Source: Thermoflexales bacterium
Lineage (GTDB): Bacteria; Chloroflexota; Anaerolineae; J036; Brachytrichaceae
Assembly: GCA_025056895.1 (NCBI GenBank)
Contig: JANWVJ010000003.1
Coordinates: 1 to 61,833, forward strand
Direction: 5' to 3'
DNA: 61,833 nucleotides
Shown here: piece by piece, positions 56,540 through 61,833 of the stretch
How positions within the stretch are numbered: position 1 is the stretch's first letter
Layout: each line of letters starts with the position of its first letter
Translations under genes and position numbers: made by a program
Notes under the pieces: generated by a model
What the model saw: the letters and a program-made list of their open reading frames with translations, nothing else
The model's database searches: none
Told to the model about the DNA's origin: nothing

Positions 56540-57585
56540 TTTATTTCGCGCGCCAAACTGACGATGTCTCCCAACACCCCTGAAGCGGTGACCTCCTGGC
56601 CGGCACCGCGCCCGCTGATCGCCAACGGATTGTCTTGATAGTGGCGCGTGGTGAACACCACCACGCTGTCGGAAGCGGCGACGCGGGCCAACTTGCTGTT
56701 CGGCTCGGCCCCGATCAGGCCGACACGACACACGCCGGCCTCGATCACCGCTGCATAGCGCAAGGCGCGCCCATCGCGCGTCAGCTCGTCGGCGCGCCGG
56801 CGCATCGGCTCGTTCAGGGCATCCACCTCGCGCAGAAAATCGCCCACCGTCAACGGTTCCATCTCCGGCGGGTAGAGTGATTCGATCTGCACATCGTCCA
56901 GGTTCAACCGATAGCCCAGCATACGGGCCAGGATCAGCGCCTTGCGCGCAGCATCTTTGCCGCTCAAGTCCTGGCGCGGGTCTGGCTCGGTGTAGCCACG
57001 CTGCTTAGCCTGGCGCACTGCCTCGCCAAACGGAAGACCGCGTTCCATCTGTGCGGCGATGAAGCCGAGCGTGCCGCTCAACGCCCCTTCGATGCGTATT
57101 ACCTCATCGCCGCTATCCAGCAAGTAGTTCAGGGTTTGGATGACCGGCATGGCTGCGCCGACCGTTGTCTCCCAGCGGGCGCGGCCCGCACTGATGGCGT
57201 CGAACCAGCTCAGCTCGCCGGCCAGCGGCAGCTTGTTGGCAAGCACCACACCGCCGCCGCTCTGCAATACGTTGAGCAACAGGGGAACGCTGGATTCGGC
57301 AGCAGTGGTGTCCACCACAATGCAATTCGATGGCCAGGCCGGCCAAGCGGCCTGCTCAAACCGACCCCCGCGCTCCTTCCATTCAATCAGCTCAAGCAGA
57401 GTCTGGTCGGTGAATCCCTGCGCAGCATGAACAAGGCCGCGGCTATCGGCGACGCCGACGACTTCCAGGCGCAGGCCATGCCGGCGGAGATGGCTCGCCC
57501 GCGCAGCCACGATCTGGCGGGCGAGCGCACGCCCAACGCCGCCTAAGCCCAGCAGAAAGACCGGTTGTGTTTTCGTGTGCGACAT
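56509..57585 (-). CDS. hom: Homoserine dehydrogenase
   Basis: A 358-residue enzyme reducing aspartate semialdehyde to homoserine. The NAD(P) site is VFLLGLGGVGRALARQI. The catalytic region is GYTEPDPRQDLSGKDAARKALILARMLG, with the conserved glutamate, aspartate and lysine. It has no aspartokinase domain and no C-terminal ACT domain, so feedback inhibition by threonine through an ACT domain is unlikely. A TATGAT box about 60 nt before the ATG is a possible promoter. Confidence 0.93.
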   Translation of the reverse strand: MSHTKTQPVFLLGLGGVGRALARQIVAARASHLRRHGLRLEVVGVADSRGLVHAAQGFTDQTLLELIEWKERGGRFEQAAWPAWPSNCIVVDTTAAESSVPLLLNVLQSGGGVVLANKLPLAGELSWFDAISAGRARWETTVGAAMPVIQTLNYLLDSGDEVIRIEGALSGTLGFIAAQMERGLPFGEAVRQAKQRGYTEPDPRQDLSGKDAARKALILARMLGYRLNLDDVQIESLYPPEMEPLTVGDFLREVDALNEPMRRRADELTRDGRALRYAAVIEAGVCRVGLIGAEPNSKLARVAASDSVVVFTTRHYQDNPLAISGRGAGQEVTASGVLGDIVSLAREINQPRSAFTNS

Positions 57586-57703
57586 GAGTGCATCCCTTCA
57601 AGGGTTTGTTGATCCGATCCGCACGTGTTGCGTCGAGCATCATAACAAAACGCAGCACGGCTTTGCAAATGGGCTACTCACAGTAACATCTCGGCCAGGG
57701 GCT

Positions 57704-57898
57704 ATGGCTAAGGTCGTCAGGAGGCCTGACCATGCACCTTCCCAACTTGCACAAACCCTCGCTTCTCTGCTGCCCTACCCGCTCAAGGGCGGCATTGAAC
57801 TCGCCAAAAGCGCCGCCGGTGAACTGGGCAAGAAAATCTCATCCAATGGCCGGGAAGGGTTGAAGAAACTTGCAGAGAACATCCGCAAGAAGGCCTAA
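57704..57898 (+). CDS. Small basic hypothetical protein
   Basis: A 64-residue basic protein (MAKVVRRPDHAPSQL onward, ending LKKLAENIRKKA) with an amphipathic C-terminal helix. It has AGGGG 2 nt before ATG 57704, closer than ideal. No family recognised. It lies at the boundary with the region of different composition. Whether it is a true gene is uncertain. Confidence 0.4.
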   Translation: MAKVVRRPDHAPSQLAQTLASLLPYPLKGGIELAKSAAGELGKKISSNGREGLKKLAENIRKKA

Positions 57899-58307
57899 GC
57901 CAAACCCGCCGCAGCGCACGCGCTCCAGCGCGCCGCCGAAAAGCCCGATGACGCGCGCTCGCGGCATGGTCAAACTGTAACTGGAAGAAATTTTGAAGGA
58001 GAATCCCGATCGGTTTTGGGACTGACCAGATGTCCACGAGACAGCTATCTGCGCTGCTCATCGGGACAGCACTCTAGTATGGGCAAAGACTTATTCCTGG
58101 GTGCAGTTCATCCAAGACACAGCGGAATGACGTGCCAGGGATCAAGAAGATTTGGCGAGGATGGCATCGCTTGATAGACATCGTTGCAACCTGGCTGTTT
58201 CGCGGTACAGTTGCGGAGAGTGGATAGTCTTTTTGGAGACTGGGGATGAAGGCGGGTAGATAATTACCAGAAGACAAAGAAAGCAGATAAACTGGAGCGA
58301 AACGTCT
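57899..58307. other. Intergenic boundary, no intact gene seen
   Basis: About 400 bp without a supported gene. One frame (57966-58025) reads MVKL, a stop, then LEEILKENPDRFWD and another stop, which looks like a gene remnant. Both halves of the interval become more AT-rich towards 58.3 kb. No tRNA end, direct repeat or integrase gene was found to mark a junction. Confidence 0.5.
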
Positions 58308-59216
58308 TTGGCCTCAACCACATTACTCACTCGCCTGCCTTTTGGCGGGCATGAAAAATTCACTTTTCGCCATAGCTGGCTAAAGAAGGGGCTAGATGCT
58401 GTCACCGAAGACCCTCTGGTTTTCGGCCGAGAAGATGCGTTCGTTACCCTGGGGGTTGGAAAGAACATGGCGACTTCTATACGGTACTGGGGACTAACCT
58501 TGGGCCTTTTTTGCCCATCGGCAGAGACTCGTCGCAGTCTGGCTTCTTCTAGACTGGGAAAAGCGTTGCTGGCCGAGGATGGTTGGGACCCCTATCTGGA
58601 GGATATTGGCTCACTCTGGCTGTTGCACTGGCAACTTGCCAGCAATCAGGAACGCGGATTGGTATGGTATCTGGCCTTTTCACGCTATTACGATGTTGAG
58701 TTTCGTAAACCAACCTTAATTGAATTTCTCAAAACTCAATTGGCCCAACGAGGCATAGAAACCACCGAGGGAATGGTTGAACGCGAATTCGATGTGTTCA
58801 TTCACACGTATGTACCGGCACAAAGCCACAAGGGGGACGGTGAAGAAAGCCTGAGCTGCCCGTTGGTTGATTTGAGTCTGATACGCTTCTCGCAGGCCGA
58901 TAGTGTATATCGCTTTGATATTGGCGCAAAGCCTTCCTTGCCGTCTGCAGTTTTTGGGTATGCGTTGCTAGAGTTTTTGGCCCAAAAAACAACTCGCCAG
59001 CGCACGATCACGTTGGATGAATGTGTGTACTCTCCGGGTAGTCCTGGACAGATTTTCAAACTGGATGAGAGCAATGTTATGGGGCATTTAGAAGACCTTG
59101 AAACACTTACCAAAGGAGCTTTGAGCTTGCAAGAAACTGCTGGTCTGCGGCAAGTTTACTTATATGACGCCTCAGCAGAATTGGGATGGGAATTGCTGAG
59201 AGCATATTATGCCTAA
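58308..59216 (+). CDS. DUF4007 family protein
   Basis: A 302-residue protein starting at TTG 58308: the frame is open to 58260 with no ATG, and GGAG lies 10 nt upstream of the TTG. The opening FGGHEKFTFRHSWLKKGLDAVTEDP and FVTLGVGKNMATSIRYWGLTLGLF are characteristic of DUF4007. No enzymatic residues are known. The family is found next to phosphoadenosine-phosphosulfate-reductase-like and ATPase genes in phage-defence clusters such as BREX type 4-like or phosphorothioation-like loci (from memory, unchecked). Its stop overlaps the ATG of the next gene by 8 bp, implying translational coupling. Composition differs from genes on its left. Confidence 0.82.
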   Translation: MASTTLLTRLPFGGHEKFTFRHSWLKKGLDAVTEDPLVFGREDAFVTLGVGKNMATSIRYWGLTLGLFCPSAETRRSLASSRLGKALLAEDGWDPYLEDIGSLWLLHWQLASNQERGLVWYLAFSRYYDVEFRKPTLIEFLKTQLAQRGIETTEGMVEREFDVFIHTYVPAQSHKGDGEESLSCPLVDLSLIRFSQADSVYRFDIGAKPSLPSAVFGYALLEFLAQKTTRQRTITLDECVYSPGSPGQIFKLDESNVMGHLEDLETLTKGALSLQETAGLRQVYLYDASAELGWELLRAYYA

Positions 59217-61833
59217 TTCCTTGTTGAGCGAGATACTTCAGATTCGCACGAACTGTTTGCGGGCCGTGCGCTTGGAAGATGACCTGCTTAAAGGTGATTT
59301 ATTGAGCGGGTATATTCTCACTGCGCAGGCGCTGGCTGCACTCGAACGGATTGCTGACGGCTTGACTAACCATGCGAGAGCGTGGACGTTGACCGGCCCT
59401 TACGGTTCAGGTAAATCGTTCTTTGGGTTGTTTCTGGCTCATCTGCTTGATAGACGCCGCCCCGGTCATACAGTGGCTTGGGATATCGTTGTAGAGGCTG
59501 CCCCTTCTTTAGCTGAACGTTTACAGGGAGCGCTTGGAGAGCGCGGCGGATTGCAAACGATCGCTGTGACCGGCTCTCGCGCTCCGCTACAGGAATGCCT
59601 GGTGCGCGGTTTCCAGCGCTTGTTCGAGGCAGAAGAGCATCCTGCCGACTTACAGGAAGATTTGGAGAAAGTCCGGCGGGAGGATAGCCGCGCCTTTATG
59701 AAGTGGCTACAAACGTTTCTTGAAGTGGCGAACAGTCTCAAGCCTGGCACGAATGGAGTGCTCATTCTTTTCGACGAAATGGGCAAGGCGCTGGAACACG
59801 CCGCATCCCATCCACAGGAGAGCGATGTATACCTGCTGCAGGAACTGGCAGAATTCGCCGCTCATAGCCATACCTATCCGCTAGTATTCATCGGCATTCT
59901 GCATCAAGCCTTCGATGGCTACGCTGCTCTGCTTGACCGGACAACCCAGCGCGAATGGGCCAAAGTGCAGGGACGCTTCGAGGACATTCCCTTCCAGGAA
60001 CCGGCAGTTCAGCAAATGCGCTTGCTGGCAAATGCATTTGTCGAGACGGCTCATTTGCCTGAATTTGTATCAGATGTCGCCCTTCATGAGTGGCGCCCAA
60101 GGACGATGAGCGCCGAGGAATTTGCATTTCTCTGCCGCCGTGTCTATCCGCTCCATCCAAGCGTTTTTGTCTCTCTACCTTATATCTTTCGCCGTCTAGC
60201 GCAAAACGAGCGTTCTATCTTTGCTTATCTCTCATCTCAGGAACCATTTGGTTTTCAAGAATTCTCGGCTACCCATACGCTAGGCGAGCTGTTGTGCTTG
60301 CCTGATGTCTTTGATTACCTGGCAGCCAACTATCAAAGTCGGATTTATGCCTCGGGACGGGCGCGCCCTCTGACCGAGACGCTCGAACGGCTGGAAAACG
60401 CCCCCTCCTTAACGAAAATCGAGCAAGACCTATTGAAGACAATTGGGCTGCTAAACTGGCTAGGGGAAATCAGCCCGCTCCAGGCGAAAGAAAATATGGT
60501 CTTGAGCGCCCTGACACCGGCTTATGAAGAGGCCGACCTGCGCGCTACCTTGAAGTTACTCCAGCGACGCTCGCTGATTGTCTACCGACGCTTCAATGAA
60601 ACCTATGCTGTTTGGCAGGGCAGCGATGTGGACATTGAGGAACGCCTACAGACTGCCCGCTCTGCCTTGGAGAGCACGCTTAGCGTTGCTGAAGTGTTGC
60701 AGAGTTACCTGCCTCCTCGGCCACTTTTAGCTCAGCGTCATAGTTACCAAACTGGAACACTGCGCTTTTTTGAGGTCCGTTATGCCGACTCCTACAATTG
60801 GGAATCTCTCTCGCTGACCCCTTCTTCAAGCGCCTGTGGTGTGGTAGTACTTTGTCTGCCAGGGACTCTGGGCGAGGTAGACCAGTTTGTACGTTGGGCG
60901 CAAACCGATGCGTTGGCTTCGCGCCGCGATCTGGTCGTAGGCGTGGCTGGGCGCGCTATTCGTTTGAAAGAACTGGTTCAGGAATTGCGCGCTCTGCATT
61001 GGGTGCGGGAGAATACCCCTGAATTACGCGATGACCCGGTTGCACGCCGTGAATGGCGGACTCGGTTGGCTGCCATCGAGCAATCCATCCGCGCCGAACT
61101 CGATGAGGCTTTCAATCTTCAGCAAGTTTCGGCGTTGCGTGACTGTCAATGGTTTTATGGGGGACAGGATGTCTCGTCGAAATTCCGGCGCGGGATTTCG
61201 CCTTTGCTTTCGGAGATTTGCGACGCGCTTTATCCGACTTCTCCTCGTTTATGGAATGAATTGCTCAATCGCCGTGAATTGACCTCGCAAGGAGCAGCTG
61301 CGCGTCGCCTACTTATTGAAGGGATTCTTACTCGCGCCGAACAGCCGCTTCTTGGGATTCAAAAATTTCCGCCCGAACGCAGTATGTATGAGGCGCTTCT
61401 GCGCCGCGGGGGATTGCATCGGCAGGAAGGAGAGACTTGGCGGCTTGTTCTGCCTCCTGGCGATGACCCGCTTGGTCTTCGTCCGGCTTGGGACGCAATG
61501 GCTGATTTCATCTTTGGCGGTTTACCTGAGCCTCGCCCCTTGACCGACCTTTATGCCCGCCTCTTTGCACCGCCTTATGGAGTGACGGCTGGTTTGGCGC
61601 CTGTTTTGCTGGCTGTCTTCTACAAGGTTCACGAAAACGAGATGACTCTCTACAAAGAGGGCACGTTGCTGGTCGAGCCAGGAGTTGCCGATTGGGAGGT
61701 TTTGTTACGTCGCCCAGAGCTGTTCTGGCTGGCAGGCTGTCGCGTGACCGGGCTGCGCGCGGCGGTTGTAGAGCGCATGGCAAGGGGGTTGAACACGCTG
61801 CCTTACGTGATGCCTGTCGTTCGTTCGCTCATT
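59209..61833 (+). CDS. Large P-loop ATPase, 3'-truncated (BrxC/PglY-like)
   Basis: Open to the window end, so at least 875 residues; the C-terminus is missing. The N-terminal ATPase has Walker A GPYGSGKSFFG (about residues 63-73) and Walker B VLILFDEMGKALE (about 184-196), followed by IFIGILHQAFDGY-like and VQGRFEDIPF segments. Near residues 395-480 a winged-helix-like stretch ends in YRRFNETYAVWQGSDVDI. This layout resembles the giant ATPases of BREX systems (BrxC/PglY), but identity is inferred. No transmembrane segment. It starts at ATG 59209 inside the end of the DUF4007 gene. Same composition as DUF4007. Confidence 0.75.
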   Translation, partial: MPNSLLSEILQIRTNCLRAVRLEDDLLKGDLLSGYILTAQALAALERIADGLTNHARAWTLTGPYGSGKSFFGLFLAHLLDRRRPGHTVAWDIVVEAAPSLAERLQGALGERGGLQTIAVTGSRAPLQECLVRGFQRLFEAEEHPADLQEDLEKVRREDSRAFMKWLQTFLEVANSLKPGTNGVLILFDEMGKALEHAASHPQESDVYLLQELAEFAAHSHTYPLVFIGILHQAFDGYAALLDRTTQREWAKVQGRFEDIPFQEPAVQQMRLLANAFVETAHLPEFVSDVALHEWRPRTMSAEEFAFLCRRVYPLHPSVFVSLPYIFRRLAQNERSIFAYLSSQEPFGFQEFSATHTLGELLCLPDVFDYLAANYQSRIYASGRARPLTETLERLENAPSLTKIEQDLLKTIGLLNWLGEISPLQAKENMVLSALTPAYEEADLRATLKLLQRRSLIVYRRFNETYAVWQGSDVDIEERLQTARSALESTLSVAEVLQSYLPPRPLLAQRHSYQTGTLRFFEVRYADSYNWESLSLTPSSSACGVVVLCLPGTLGEVDQFVRWAQTDALASRRDLVVGVAGRAIRLKELVQELRALHWVRENTPELRDDPVARREWRTRLAAIEQSIRAELDEAFNLQQVSALRDCQWFYGGQDVSSKFRRGISPLLSEICDALYPTSPRLWNELLNRRELTSQGAAARRLLIEGILTRAEQPLLGIQKFPPERSMYEALLRRGGLHRQEGETWRLVLPPGDDPLGLRPAWDAMADFIFGGLPEPRPLTDLYARLFAPPYGVTAGLAPVLLAVFYKVHENEMTLYKEGTLLVEPGVADWEVLLRRPELFWLAGCRVTGLRAAVVERMARGLNTLPYVMPVVRSLI

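Noticed and set aside
57962-58025. Short frame MVKL, stop, LEEILKENPDRFWD as a gene
   Set aside because: It has a stop after four codons and is too short; kept only as a possible remnant.

Overview
The window looks like a chromosome segment of a high-GC, gene-dense bacterium, most probably a Chloroflexota of the Anaerolineae type. That assignment is inference from gene content: a large SARP-like AAA/TPR regulator, an archaeal-type pyruvoyl arginine decarboxylase next to a deoxyhypusine-synthase-like gene, tandem S41 peptidases, split-type MutA, and an effector-associated-domain protein. No rRNA, insertion sequence, CRISPR array or prophage was seen. The one RNA gene is tRNA-Ser(GGA) at 54233-54320.

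Layout. 1-9.1 kb: partial phosphoribosyltransferase, then a minus-strand run of MutA-type mutase, two small proteins and a nucleotide-sugar epimerase, followed by a SARP regulator, a CBS protein, a PPOX flavoprotein and an L,D-transpeptidase. 9.1-17.4 kb: UbiA prenyltransferase divergent from smc, then thrC-thrB, a small conserved protein, and a glycoside-hydrolase-like protein facing them. 17.4-24.3 kb: citramalate synthase behind an apparent isoleucine leader-peptide attenuator, a Clp ATPase with a degenerate first ATPase domain, and a three-gene polyamine set (pdaD, DHS-like, speB). 24.5-34.6 kb: two S41 peptidases, membrane proteins, tatA, a Bcp peroxiredoxin with a histone-H1-like tail, an FAD oxidoreductase, an acyl-CoA carboxylase beta chain and a membrane-anchored effector-associated-domain protein. 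34.6-50 kb: KDPG aldolase and KDG kinase, guaB, purH, divergent folC, lon, a hexuronate-type cluster (epimerase, uxuA, RraA family), aspS and a second guaB-like gene with an atypical flap. 50-57.6 kb: a small cysteine protein, a threonine-type asparaginase family protein, glnK and amtB, tRNA-Ser, a glycerophosphodiester phosphodiesterase, a flavin reductase, trpA and hom.

58.3 kb to the end differs: it is more AT-rich, I found no GCCGGC palindrome in it (frequent elsewhere), and it holds a DUF4007 gene overlapping a large P-loop ATPase gene that runs off the window. I read this as the left edge of a horizontally acquired defence island, BREX-like or a relative. Only two genes are visible, so the system cannot be named.

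Pathway links. ThrB, ThrC and Hom supply threonine and homoserine, while CimA makes the isoleucine precursor directly from pyruvate. PurH makes IMP, the substrate of GuaB. UxuA, KdgK and KDPG aldolase form a hexuronate-to-pyruvate route. A carboxylase beta chain and MutA fit propionyl-CoA metabolism. PdaD and SpeB give agmatine and putrescine.

A recurring regulatory theme is a -10 hexamer (TATAAT, TACAAT, TACACT or TAGAAT) only 7-10 nt before the ATG of several genes, often with no Shine-Dalgarno, which implies leaderless mRNAs. Other genes here have clear AGGAG-type sites, so both modes coexist.
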